Positions 35,805 to 44,207 of a DNA stretch of 64,000 nt are shown here, in pieces; positions within the stretch are counted from its first letter, which is position 1, and each line of letters opens with the position of its first letter. The translations under genes were made by a program, and so were the position numbers. The notes under the pieces are model-generated. The model was given only the letters and a program-made list of their open reading frames with translations. It ran no database searches and had not been told where the DNA came from. This stretch comes from BOG-932 sp965276835 (lineage in GTDB: Bacteria; Pseudomonadota; Alphaproteobacteria; BOG-932; Roseiterribacteraceae), in NCBI GenBank assembly GCA_965276835.1, contig OZ255631.1, positions 496,001-560,000 of the forward strand, given 5' to 3'.

Positions 35805-38027
35805 ATGGGAAATCGATTTGCCATGACGCTGTGGGCGTCCACGTTCCTTGCGGGCTATGCCTTGTCGATTGGCGCGCCATCGATGGCGCAGGAGGTGACG
35901 ACCAAGCTGGGCGGGTCGGCCCTGGCGGTTACGGTCAGGGCCAAGCCGCAGCCGGTCGTCGCGAGCGCGCGGCATCCGATGGCGGCGGCGGGTCAGAAGG
36001 CGCCCGCGGGCGTCACAATCGCCGCGGACACGATCGGCGGGCTTGTCACCGGGCCGAAGGGACCCGAGGCCGGCGTCTGGGTGATCGCCGAGACGACCGA
36101 GTTGCCGGTCAACCTGGCAAAGTCGGTGGTGACCGACGACCAGGGGCGCTACGTGATCCCCGATCTGGAGAAGGCGAACTATAAGGTCTGGGTTCGCGGT
36201 TATGGACTGACCGATTCCGAGTATGTCGTCGCCAACCCGGGGATGGTGGTGAACCTGACCGCGGTACCGGCGGCCGACGCCAAGGCGGCCGCAGCCTATT
36301 ACCCCGCCAACTATTGGTATTCGCTGATCCATCCTCCGGCGGAAAGCGCGTTTCCCGGCACGGGCCAGGACGGCAACGGCATCAATGCGAACTTCAAAGT
36401 GCAGCAGAGCTGGTTCGGCAATCTGAAGGAGAACTGCTCCTTCTGCCATCAGCTGGGCGACCTTGCGACGCGTGAGATCGGCGACAACACCACCCAGGGC
36501 TGGGCGGCGCGCATCGCGCTGAACCCCGGCATGAACAACAACTTCAAGCGCTTCGGTGAGAAGGCGGCGCTGGCTGTTTTCACCGACTGGACCCAGCGGA
36601 TCGCCGCCGGCGAACTGCCGCCGATGCCGCCGCGCCCCGAAGGTGTTGAGCGCAATATCGTCATCACCGTGCGCGACTGGGCCGACGGCCGGCAGATCCA
36701 CGATCAGGCCAGTTCCGACCATCGCGACCCGCATGTGAATGCCGGCGGCCCGTCCTATGGGCTGGGCATCCATGACGGCACGCTGGAGATCATCGACCCG
36801 AAGACCAACGCCACCTGGTCGGTGCCGATCCCCGGCTATAGCCCCGTATCGGACCATAACGAAAAGGCGGTGCCGCACGCGGGGGTGCTGGACCAGAAGG
36901 GGCGCCTGTGGGTCGCGGCGAATTACCGCGAGGGACCGAACCCGGCCTATTGTACGGACCCCAAAAATCCCTTCGCCAAACTGTATCCGATGGACAATCC
37001 GCAGGCGCGGATTACCAACGTCTATGACCCGGTGACCAAGAAGGTCGAAATCATCCCGGAATGCGCCGAGAGCGACCATCTGAATTTCGACCGTGACAAG
37101 GACAACACGGTCTATTTCAGCGGTGAATTCAGCGCTATGGGCTGGCTGAACACGCGCGTCTGGGACGAGACACATGACGCGGAAAAGGCCGAGGGCTGGT
37201 GCCCGATGGTGATCGACACGTCGGGCGACGGCAAGATCGATCCCGATTCCAAGAATTGGAACTTCATCGGCGACAAGGCCAAGATCAATATGTCGGAAGG
37301 GCCGCTGCAGTTGGCCGATCCGCATCACGACACGCTGATCCGCGGCTTCATCTATGGCATCGGCGTCAGCCCCAAGGATCACAGCGTCTGGGGCGCCGAC
37401 TATCTACCCTATGTCCCTGGCGGCATCATCCGCATGGACCGAGGCAGCCATCCGCCGGAAACCTGCAAGATGGAATATTACGAGCCGCCGTTGGTGAACG
37501 GAAAATACCTGGCGTTCAACCCGCGCGGCGTCGATATCGATTCCGACGGGGTTGCCTGGGTATCGTTCGCCTCCGGCCAGATCGGCCGGTTCGACCGGCG
37601 TGAATGCAAGGTGACCAACGGGCCGACCGCGACCGGCCAGCAGTGCGCCAAGGGCTGGAAGATCTATGACGCGCCCGGCCCGAAAGTCGCCGGCACGACG
37701 CTCGATTCCGACCACCTCTATTCGACCTGGATCGACTATTTCAACATATTCGGGCTAGGCAAGGACGTGCCGTTCTTCCCGGGCACCAACTCGGATTCCC
37801 TGCTCGCTTTCTTGCCGAAGACGGAGAAATGGGTGGTTATCCGTGTGCCTTATCCGATGGGCTTCTATGCGCGCGATGTCGATGGTCGTATCGACGATCC
37901 GAAAGCGGGCTGGAAGGGCAAGATCCTTTGGGCCCCTTATGCTGGCGCGGCAATGGGCCACCAGGAAAACGGCGCCCTCTCCCACGTAGTCAGCTTTCAG
38001 ATGAGGCCCAACCCGTTAGCGCACTAG
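35805..38027 (+). CDS. exported CxxCH protein with regulatory-like beta domain and propeller region
   Basis: 740 residues with a signal peptide (cleavage near SMAQ). Residues ~65-150 resemble a carboxypeptidase-regulatory/transthyretin-like beta domain (GVWVIAETTELP, VVTDDQGRYVIPDL). CSFCHQLG at 211-215 is a haem-c type motif. The second half has repeated strands of the streptogramin-lyase/NHL-propeller kind (HAGVLDQKGRLWVAANY, RGVDIDSDGVAWVSFASG, DHLNFDRDKDNTVYFSGEF). It looks like a periplasmic redox or sensor protein, but no enzyme activity can be assigned. It follows unit C and the VOC gene and ends at a strong hairpin. GGGGAAG precedes the chosen ATG. Confidence 0.8.
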   Translation: MGNRFAMTLWASTFLAGYALSIGAPSMAQEVTTKLGGSALAVTVRAKPQPVVASARHPMAAAGQKAPAGVTIAADTIGGLVTGPKGPEAGVWVIAETTELPVNLAKSVVTDDQGRYVIPDLEKANYKVWVRGYGLTDSEYVVANPGMVVNLTAVPAADAKAAAAYYPANYWYSLIHPPAESAFPGTGQDGNGINANFKVQQSWFGNLKENCSFCHQLGDLATREIGDNTTQGWAARIALNPGMNNNFKRFGEKAALAVFTDWTQRIAAGELPPMPPRPEGVERNIVITVRDWADGRQIHDQASSDHRDPHVNAGGPSYGLGIHDGTLEIIDPKTNATWSVPIPGYSPVSDHNEKAVPHAGVLDQKGRLWVAANYREGPNPAYCTDPKNPFAKLYPMDNPQARITNVYDPVTKKVEIIPECAESDHLNFDRDKDNTVYFSGEFSAMGWLNTRVWDETHDAEKAEGWCPMVIDTSGDGKIDPDSKNWNFIGDKAKINMSEGPLQLADPHHDTLIRGFIYGIGVSPKDHSVWGADYLPYVPGGIIRMDRGSHPPETCKMEYYEPPLVNGKYLAFNPRGVDIDSDGVAWVSFASGQIGRFDRRECKVTNGPTATGQQCAKGWKIYDAPGPKVAGTTLDSDHLYSTWIDYFNIFGLGKDVPFFPGTNSDSLLAFLPKTEKWVVIRVPYPMGFYARDVDGRIDDPKAGWKGKILWAPYAGAAMGHQENGALSHVVSFQMRPNPLAH

Positions 38028-38036
38028 GGCCTTACT

Positions 38037-38070
38037 CCCCGCCGGAATGAAGAATATCCTTCCGGCGGGG
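38037..38070 (+). terminator. rho-independent-type terminator
   Basis: Perfect 11-bp stem CCCCGCCGGAA / TTCCGGCGGGG with a 12-base loop, starting 9 bp after the stop of the CxxCH propeller gene. The tail (AAGGGTTTCT) is only weakly T-rich. Confidence 0.75.
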
Positions 38071-38112
38071 AAGGGTTTCTGAAGCCTCTTAAATAGGGGC
38101 GCCAGTGTGACT

Positions 38113-38326
38113 GTTGCGGCGACAGGCGAAGGGGAAAAGCCCGGTCCATTTATGGGCCGCGCGCCGGAATTGGTCAGAATCGCAGAAATTTCAGCGGTCG
38201 GAAATTGTTTCGATGCTCAGGTTGGTCGAGCAGTGCTAAGTCCAACTCTGGGCGGCAGGTGTCGTTGATTGAATTGTGGGACACACCGCCTTCTCTCAGG
38301 CGGCGTCGAAAGTTTCGCGCTTGTTT
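38113..38326 (-). pseudogene. remnant of an AraC-family C-terminal DNA-binding domain
   Basis: Read on the reverse strand, the segment gives ARNFRRRLREGGVS, then ...DTCRPELDLALLDQ, then after a one-base frame change NLSIETISDR, an in-frame TGA, and NFCDSDQFRRAAHKWTG. This aligns block for block with the intact AraC protein at 4116-5162 (ASFRRQLSRNG, SCRREIAMDLL, LNIEEIAERLSFCDSDAFRR, W-x-G). About 70 residues survive with a frameshift and a stop. It marks a lost regulator next to unit C and the oxidoreductase gene. Confidence 0.72.
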
Positions 38327-38371
38327 ACGATGTGGTTATCGTCGGTGAGTAGGCTGGAAGCGCTTCACTGT

Positions 38372-39385
38372 TCACTCGGCGGCTCCCTCCAATGCCTCTG
38401 CCACACGGAGCACAATCTTGCCGCGGACATGACCGTTTTTGACCCGTATATGGGCTGCTACGGCCTCCTCCAGCGAGACAATCTCGGTCGGTGGCGGTCG
38501 CACCTGGCCATCGGAGACCATTACCGCCAATCCGCGCAGATGCTCACAGAGATGCTCGACCGCGGTCATGTTCGATACAATGCGGACGCCCTTTGCGGCA
38601 GCGGCGGCCGTTTGCTCCTGGGTTGCCGTCGAGATCAAGGTTTCGATCTCGACGAACGAGCCGTCCCGTCGCACTAACTCGGTCGCCTTGGACAAGAGCG
38701 TGCTCAGGCCCACGGCATCGAGCACAAGATCCACGCCTTCAGGCGCCCAGGCACGGACCGCGCGGTCCACGTCGCCCTTGCGATAGTCGATCGCAAGATC
38801 GGCCCCGATCTCCTGCACATAATTGAAGTTGCCGGTGCTGCAGGTGACCGCGACATGGGCCCCGACCGCTTTGGCAATCTGGATTGCGATCGAACCGACC
38901 CCGCCGGCACCGCCGTTGATCAGTACGGATTGTCCCGATTTCAGATTGCCGACATCGATCAGGCCGCCATAGGCGGTGATCCCGGCAGTAGGCAGGCCCG
39001 CCGCTTCCGCCATCGAGACGTTCGCGGGCAGGGGGGCCAGCAAGGCCGCATTGGCGATCGTAAACTGGGCATAGGAGCCGTTCTGTCCCTGTCCCTGCTT
39101 GGATGTGCCGAACACGCGATCTCCGGCCTGCCAGTCCGTGACACCGTTGCCGACCTCTCGAACGACGCCGGCAAGGTCGAAGCCGAGGACGAACGGGAAT
39201 TTGTACTCGATGTATTTGGAAAGCATACCCTCGCGGGTTTTCCAGTCGGCCGGATTGACGCTCGCGTAAGCGATTTCGACCAGGACCTCGCCTGGCCCGG
39301 GCGCGGGGCGCGGGAGTTCGGCGATGTGGAGAACCTCCGGACCGCCGAACCGGTCGAGAACTAGGGCGCGCATCGTGTCTGCCAT
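38372..39385 (-). CDS. NADP-dependent quinone-oxidoreductase-type alcohol dehydrogenase
   Basis: 337-residue zinc-independent medium-chain dehydrogenase/reductase. GxGEVLVEIAYASVNPADWK near the start, FVLGFDLAGVV, and the cofactor motif GGAGGVGSIAIQIAKAVGA are typical of quinone oxidoreductase and enone-reductase relatives. It would reduce a quinone or an activated double bond. The start is the ATG directly before RALVLDRFGGPEVL; the frame extends upstream without homology. 11 bp after the SDR on the same strand, probably one operon. Confidence 0.88.
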   Translation of the reverse strand: MADTMRALVLDRFGGPEVLHIAELPRPAPGPGEVLVEIAYASVNPADWKTREGMLSKYIEYKFPFVLGFDLAGVVREVGNGVTDWQAGDRVFGTSKQGQGQNGSYAQFTIANAALLAPLPANVSMAEAAGLPTAGITAYGGLIDVGNLKSGQSVLINGGAGGVGSIAIQIAKAVGAHVAVTCSTGNFNYVQEIGADLAIDYRKGDVDRAVRAWAPEGVDLVLDAVGLSTLLSKATELVRRDGSFVEIETLISTATQEQTAAAAAKGVRIVSNMTAVEHLCEHLRGLAVMVSDGQVRPPPTEIVSLEEAVAAHIRVKNGHVRGKIVLRVAEALEGAAE

Positions 39386-39396
39386 TGCCCAGTCTC

Positions 39397-40293
39397 TCAG
39401 AGGCCGGCGGCGGGAATCGCCGGATGCGACCAGGCCGGTGGCTCCTTTTTGGGGAACGGTGTGATGCCGTCCAGGCTCATCACCTGGATGTTGTGAGCCC
39501 ACGGGAAGTGCATGGAGAAACCAAGAAAGCCGGTCCGTTCCGCGGCAGGCAGATAGCTCATGGCAAGCACGGTTTCCGCCAGATATTCCACGTCTTCTGT
39601 GGGGTACTCGCTCGGAATGAGGTCAGATGCGCCCGGGGTGCGGATCGCCGTGGACGGGCCGACGAGGTTGACCGCGATATTGCTGTCGACCAGTTCCGCC
39701 GCAAGCCCTTGTGTGAAACGGTTGAGCGCGGCCTTGATCGTGGCGTAAACCGTATCGCCGCCGGCGCGCTGATAATCCGGGAAAGGACGCTGGACCGGCA
39801 TCGAGGTAACGGAACCGATATTGACGATCCAACCGGCGCCCCGGCCTTTCATCTCAGGTATTGCCGCCTGCGCAAGCAGAAACGGTGCACGCAGATAGTG
39901 TTGAAATGTGCGGTCGAACGTTTCTAGGCTCATCGCCTCGACCCTGGCGTAGTCGGCGAACCCGGCATTGTTGACTAGAATATCAAGTCCACCGGCCGCC
40001 TCGACGGCGCGGGCGACGAGCCCCTGGCACTCCTGCAGGTTTTCGAGGTCAGCACCGATGGCAATCGCCCGGCCCCCGGCGCCTTCGATCAGCGAAACCG
40101 TTTCCGCGAGTGTGCCCGCGACGACCTGCTCCCCCTGAAACCGCTTGCCGGCCGCTTCCTTGTCAACCGAACGCGCGGTTACGACCACGGTCGCTCCTGC
40201 CGAAGCCAAACGCTGGGCGATTGCCCGTCCGATACCGCGGCTGGCGCCGGTAACCAGTGCGATCTTGCCGCTCAGATTTGGGGATTCACTCAT
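39397..40293 (-). CDS. short-chain dehydrogenase/reductase
   Basis: 298-residue SDR with TGASRGIGRAIA, NNAGFADY, the catalytic serine in NIGSVTS and YATIK as the YxxxK pair. A loop insertion after the second beta strand (ARSVDKEAAGKRFQGEQVVAG) also occurs in the SDR at 53156, so the two are probably paralogs acting on related substrates. It sits between a TetR-family regulator and an NADP oxidoreductase on the same strand. The ATG before SESPNLSGKIALVTG is chosen by homology. Confidence 0.9.
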   Translation of the reverse strand: MSESPNLSGKIALVTGASRGIGRAIAQRLASAGATVVVTARSVDKEAAGKRFQGEQVVAGTLAETVSLIEGAGGRAIAIGADLENLQECQGLVARAVEAAGGLDILVNNAGFADYARVEAMSLETFDRTFQHYLRAPFLLAQAAIPEMKGRGAGWIVNIGSVTSMPVQRPFPDYQRAGGDTVYATIKAALNRFTQGLAAELVDSNIAVNLVGPSTAIRTPGASDLIPSEYPTEDVEYLAETVLAMSYLPAAERTGFLGFSMHFPWAHNIQVMSLDGITPFPKKEPPAWSHPAIPAAGL

Positions 40294-40539
40294 CGTGGTT
40301 TGATCCTTCGCGTGAAATTCGTTCGGTCCTTGGCGCAGCTTCATCTGCCCGATTTGCGGCCGGGAACATATCGTTTCCCATCAGAAAGCAGCGCTATATT
40401 TCATCTTGCTGTTTTGGTATCGGCAGATGGCACTTGGCATTCCAGAATGTGGTTCTTATCAGACAGGGAACGCCGAGCCCTGCGATAGTGTCCGGCATGG
40501 GCGGTCTTCGGGCGGGATAGCCTAAATCCATCGACTGCT

Positions 40540-41256
40540 TCAAGAAGGCAGTTGCGCCGACGTACGAGCCTCTTTCGCGTTTCGAACGATTGTCTCAAGC
40601 CCTTTGACAAATTGTCGGAAACCGAATTCGAGAACCTCGCGCGACTTTACCCCCTGAAAGTCGCTCCAAAGCTCGATCGCAACACGCTGCTCATCCGGTT
40701 CAAGATCCGCGACAAAAGCTAGGGCGCTAGGCAGACGGGTGGTTGGCACACCTCTTTGCGCCTGAATGAAGCCCATTGCTGCCGTTGAGAACCAGTCTAA
40801 TGCGAAGGCTAGTCTATCTCCGTCGAGGCCTTGATCCCTGAGCAGAGGGGCAATGGGAAGCCATGTTTTGAGCCACGCGGGGCAGATACGTCCATCCCAG
40901 TTAATAATATCTGGAGCAACGGGGAAGCGCTCGAAAAGGCGATACGTCGCCCAGAGCCAATCGTGAATATAGTCTTGCCAGGGTTCGCGTATATCAGGCG
41001 GCTCGAACAAAGCGAACACATGGTCCGCGACGCCGTTCAGCAACGCGTCGCGATTCGAGAAATGCGTGTAGAGCGACATGGGCCCGACGCCCAGCCGCTT
41101 TGCCAGACCGCGCAAACTGAGAGCGTCGACCGATCCCTCCTTGAGCATTTCAGCCGCCTCGCCAACGATCATGTCGCGGGAGAGGTGATTGCGCTTTTTT
41201 CGCCCGCGCGGTTTCCCCTCCAAGGTGGGTTCCGAAGCGATTTTGAGAGCTTTCAT
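40540..41256 (-). CDS. TetR-family transcriptional regulator
   Basis: 238 residues. The HTH region reads LSLRGLAKRLGVGPMSLYTHF followed by NRDALLNGVADHVF, the standard TetR recognition helix. The rest is a ligand-binding helical domain of the TetR_C type. A basic N-terminal tail (KPRGRKKRN) precedes it. It is divergent from the HTH gene at 41388 and lies upstream of the SDR and oxidoreductase genes on its own strand, so it may control both directions. The ligand is unknown. Confidence 0.92.
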   Translation of the reverse strand: MKALKIASEPTLEGKPRGRKKRNHLSRDMIVGEAAEMLKEGSVDALSLRGLAKRLGVGPMSLYTHFSNRDALLNGVADHVFALFEPPDIREPWQDYIHDWLWATYRLFERFPVAPDIINWDGRICPAWLKTWLPIAPLLRDQGLDGDRLAFALDWFSTAAMGFIQAQRGVPTTRLPSALAFVADLEPDEQRVAIELWSDFQGVKSREVLEFGFRQFVKGLETIVRNAKEARTSAQLPS

Positions 41257-41285
41257 TCGTTCATTGACCCGTTTAAATATGCGGC

Positions 41286-41303
41286 GTACCGTACACTGTA
41301 TAT
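41286..41303. promoter_or_regulatory. candidate TetR operator
   Basis: Overlapping palindromes GTAC-C-GTAC and TACA-C-TGTA in the 131-bp gap between the divergent TetR and HTH genes, beside an AT-rich TATATAAA stretch. Position and symmetry suit a TetR-type operator; binding is inferred. Confidence 0.4.
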
Positions 41304-41387
41304 AAAGTTAAACCAACTCGCGAATTCCATCCTTCAGTCGCACGGCGCTTGGCCGGTCAGGTTGGTGAAGTAGAGGAGGGGGGCGTT

Positions 41388-42161
41388 GTGACGAATCTGG
41401 ACCATGACAGTTCTGAGATCGATGGACTTCTGAAAACCCTGAAGAACATATTCAAGTCGCGCGGTCTTCTCTACCAACATGTCGCGGACGCGATCGGCGT
41501 CAGCGAGACCACGGTTAAGCGATATCTCACGGGTCATGGGCTGACCGTCGATATTCTCGAACGCCTCTGTCGTGTCGCGGAATTGAGAATTTCGGATCTT
41601 GTCGCGGTGGTTCGGGAAACCGAAGCGGAATTGCCGCCTCTGAGCCATGCCGATGAGGAGAGGCTCGCTGCGGAGCCTTTTTTGACCTGTCTGTTCTATC
41701 TCATGGCGAAAGGTCACACGCCGCAATCGCTCCAGGCGGACTTTAAGCTCAACGATGCCGAGATGAACCGTTACCTGACGAAGCTCGACAGATGGGGCCT
41801 GATACAACTCTACCCATTTAACCGTGTGCGGATGAAGGTCAGCCCCCTTAACCAAGTGGAACGCGGTGGCCCGCTCGCGCGGTCGGCACGGGTGGATTCT
41901 TTAGAACCCATGGTTCGTACGTTCGACCTGCGCGAAGATGTTTGGTCCTTTTCCTTCGACAAGCTGTCGTCGGGATCGCACGAAAAAGCGAGGCAACTGC
42001 TTCGCGACTTCACCGATGCGATGGCAAAGATAGCCGAGCAGGATCGCACCCTCTCTCGTGAGTCCGCCGAGTACTACGGTGTCTTCGTTCTCATGAAGCC
42101 GATTGAGATTCCTCAGGAACCCCACCGCGCGCTCGCAGTGGTCGCCACAAGAGCGGCCTGA
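41388..42161 (+). CDS. HTH (Xre/Cro-like) transcriptional regulator, paralog 2
   Basis: 257-residue paralog of the regulator at 14255-15040. The HTH reads QHVADAIGVSETTVKRYLTG, then LERLCRVAELRISDLVAVV, and the long C-terminal part shares DAEMNRYLTKLDRWGLIQLYPFNRVRMKVS with the other copy's LGTLDRLGLIKLFPYNRIKLRVS. GTG is chosen because AGGAGGGGGG stands just upstream; an earlier in-frame start lacks a ribosome site. It is divergent from a TetR gene and upstream of the CoA-transferase. Its targets are unknown. Confidence 0.82.
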   Translation: MTNLDHDSSEIDGLLKTLKNIFKSRGLLYQHVADAIGVSETTVKRYLTGHGLTVDILERLCRVAELRISDLVAVVRETEAELPPLSHADEERLAAEPFLTCLFYLMAKGHTPQSLQADFKLNDAEMNRYLTKLDRWGLIQLYPFNRVRMKVSPLNQVERGGPLARSARVDSLEPMVRTFDLREDVWSFSFDKLSSGSHEKARQLLRDFTDAMAKIAEQDRTLSRESAEYYGVFVLMKPIEIPQEPHRALAVVATRAA

Positions 42162-42382
42162 ATGCTGAGAAGCTCAATGTCTCGGCCTACTTGTTGTCGT
42201 TGTCGGAATGAGCGGGCGTCAGAAATATGATCCGACGCGGGCTTTTACGGCCGCGTATTTGATTGAATACCGACAACTGGTACTGCGAGCATCGGCCTGG
42301 GATACCGCGCTACGAGTAGCTTTCATTTGGTCTCGTACTGGCCTCCAAGGCACGCTCGAGCAATTGAAAGCGATTGGCATTG

Positions 42383-43618
42383 ATGGAACCCGAAACACAG
42401 ACCGGCGCTTTGGCTGGCTTGCGTGTACTCGACTTGTCACGCGTGCTTGCCGGTCCCTGGGCATCCCAAATTCTCGGAGACCTTGGCGCCACCGTCTTCA
42501 AAATTGAACAGCCGGCTGCAGGCGACGACACGCGCCGTTGGGGACCGCCGTTCCTCGACGATGGATCGCAGGATGCCGCTTACTATCTTTGCTGCAATCG
42601 CAATAAGAGGTCGCTTGCGATCGACTTGGCGAGGCCCGAAGGCGCGGCGCTCGTGCGTCGCTTAGCGCTCAGCTGCGACGTTGTCGTGGAGAATTTCCGC
42701 GTCGGCGGGCTCGAAAAATATGGGCTCGACTACACGTCGCTCAGCCGAGAGAATCCAGGTCTGATCTATTGCTCGGTCACGGGATTCGGTCAGACCGGTC
42801 CCTACAAGGACCGCGGCGGTTACGATTTTCTGATCCAGGGCATGAGCGGGCTTATGAGCGTAACCGGCGCCCCTGACGGCGAGCCTGGAGCCGGGCCGAT
42901 GAAAGTGGGCATTGCGGTGTCTGACTTGTTCACAGGTCTCTACGCGGCGATCTCAATACAGGCAGCACTCCTGCATCGTGAAAAAACGGGAGAAGGTCAG
43001 CATATCGACTGTGCGTTGCTCGATTCACAACTGAGCGTTCTTGTGAATCAGGCGTCGAATTATTTGAACGGCGGCGTCGTTCCTCGGCCTCTGGGGAACC
43101 AGCATCCCAATGTCGTCCCCTATCAGGATTTTCGCACCCGCGATGGTGCCGTCCTGGTAGCCTTGGGAAATGACCGCCAATTCCGCGAGTTTTGCACCGT
43201 CATCGGCAGACAGGACTTGAGCGCCGATCCGCGGTTTGCGGATATTCCGGGGCGTAGCCTCAATCGGGAGGACCTAGTCTGTGAGATTAGCTGGGCTCTC
43301 GCAACGTGGGGAACCCAAGACTTTCTTGCAGCAATGGATCAGGCGAAGCTGCCAGCCGGGCCCTTGAACAGGATCGACGAAATTCTCAACGATCCCCACG
43401 TTGAGGCTCGCGGTTTGGTGAAGTCACTTGAGCGCGATGATGGAACGCCCGTGAAGTTCTTGGGCTTTCCCGCAGTGCTTTCTCGCACGCCCGCCACCTA
43501 TCGCTTGGCGCCTCCACGGATGGGGCAGGACACGCGCTCCGCGATCGCGGCCGAGCTTGGGTTGGATGAGCAAACAATCGAGAGATTGATAGAGATGGGC
43601 ATCTTGGGAGCGGAGTAG
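42383..43618 (+). CDS. family III (CaiB/BaiF) CoA-transferase
   Basis: 411 residues. The N-terminal GLRVLDLSRVLAGPWASQIL and LGATVFKIE, then RNKRSLAIDL, GQTGPYKDRGGYDFLIQ with the catalytic-aspartate position, and the C-terminal GPLNRIDEILNDPHVEARG are diagnostic. It moves CoA between carboxylic acids without an acyl-phosphate. It could activate an acid released by the Baeyer-Villiger/esterase route so the acyl-CoA dehydrogenases and crotonases can act. An in-frame TTG nine bases upstream was disfavoured. Single gene, 221 bp after the HTH regulator. Confidence 0.92.
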   Translation: MEPETQTGALAGLRVLDLSRVLAGPWASQILGDLGATVFKIEQPAAGDDTRRWGPPFLDDGSQDAAYYLCCNRNKRSLAIDLARPEGAALVRRLALSCDVVVENFRVGGLEKYGLDYTSLSRENPGLIYCSVTGFGQTGPYKDRGGYDFLIQGMSGLMSVTGAPDGEPGAGPMKVGIAVSDLFTGLYAAISIQAALLHREKTGEGQHIDCALLDSQLSVLVNQASNYLNGGVVPRPLGNQHPNVVPYQDFRTRDGAVLVALGNDRQFREFCTVIGRQDLSADPRFADIPGRSLNREDLVCEISWALATWGTQDFLAAMDQAKLPAGPLNRIDEILNDPHVEARGLVKSLERDDGTPVKFLGFPAVLSRTPATYRLAPPRMGQDTRSAIAAELGLDEQTIERLIEMGILGAE

Positions 43619-43740
43619 CAGCCGTCCAACATATACAGGTTGCCGGAAATTAGACGGGTACTCACCGCTCGGGCGAGGCGTGGCGGCTACATTATCGGCT
43701 ACCGTCGTCTAGGGGCTGATATTCATAAAAATGGCAAGCC

Positions 43741-44115
43741 TTAGTAGCGCGCTACTTCCACCAGATTTCCATCAGGATCGCGAAAATAGATGGATTGTAT
43801 CTGTCCCATGGCGCCGGTCCGCGAAACAGGCCCTTCTTCAATCAAAATTCCTTTGGTCCTTAGTTGAGCGGTTACCACTTCCAGGGGGTGCTCCGTGATC
43901 AGGCAAAAGTCTGCCGATCCTGAGACTGATCGACGAGCTTTGGGATCGAATTCATGCTCTGCCTTGTGCAGATTGATCTTTTGACGCCCAAAGACCAGTG
44001 CTTTCCTGCCTTGACCGAAGCTCTCGACCTTGAAACCAAGAGCTCCAGAATAGAAGTCGCAAGTAGCCTCTATGTCGGCAGCGGTCAAAACGAAGTGGTC
44101 TATACGGTCAATCAT
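43741..44115 (-). CDS. cytoplasmic VOC-family protein (glyoxalase-like)
   Basis: 124 residues, a single VOC domain: IDRIDHFVLTAADIEATCDFY (first metal histidine), HKAEHEF, and the terminal FRDPDGNLVEVARY with the conserved glutamate. It resembles small glyoxalase/bleomycin-resistance proteins. It lies 92 bp downstream of unit D on the same strand and may be its last gene. The start is set at MIDRIDHF; the frame is open upstream without homology. Confidence 0.85.
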   Translation of the reverse strand: MIDRIDHFVLTAADIEATCDFYSGALGFKVESFGQGRKALVFGRQKINLHKAEHEFDPKARRSVSGSADFCLITEHPLEVVTAQLRTKGILIEEGPVSRTGAMGQIQSIYFRDPDGNLVEVARY

Positions 44116-44207
44116 CTGCGCTCTTGCCTCAAAGGGTGGATCGAAGCCAGCTAACGTCAAAGTCTTGACGCTGACCGCCCGCGCCATGCGACAGTTTCGG
44201 TCTGCCT

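Noticed and set aside
35733..37382. 549-codon reverse open frame
   Set aside because: Antisense to the CxxCH propeller gene; the forward frame has a signal peptide, motifs and a terminator.
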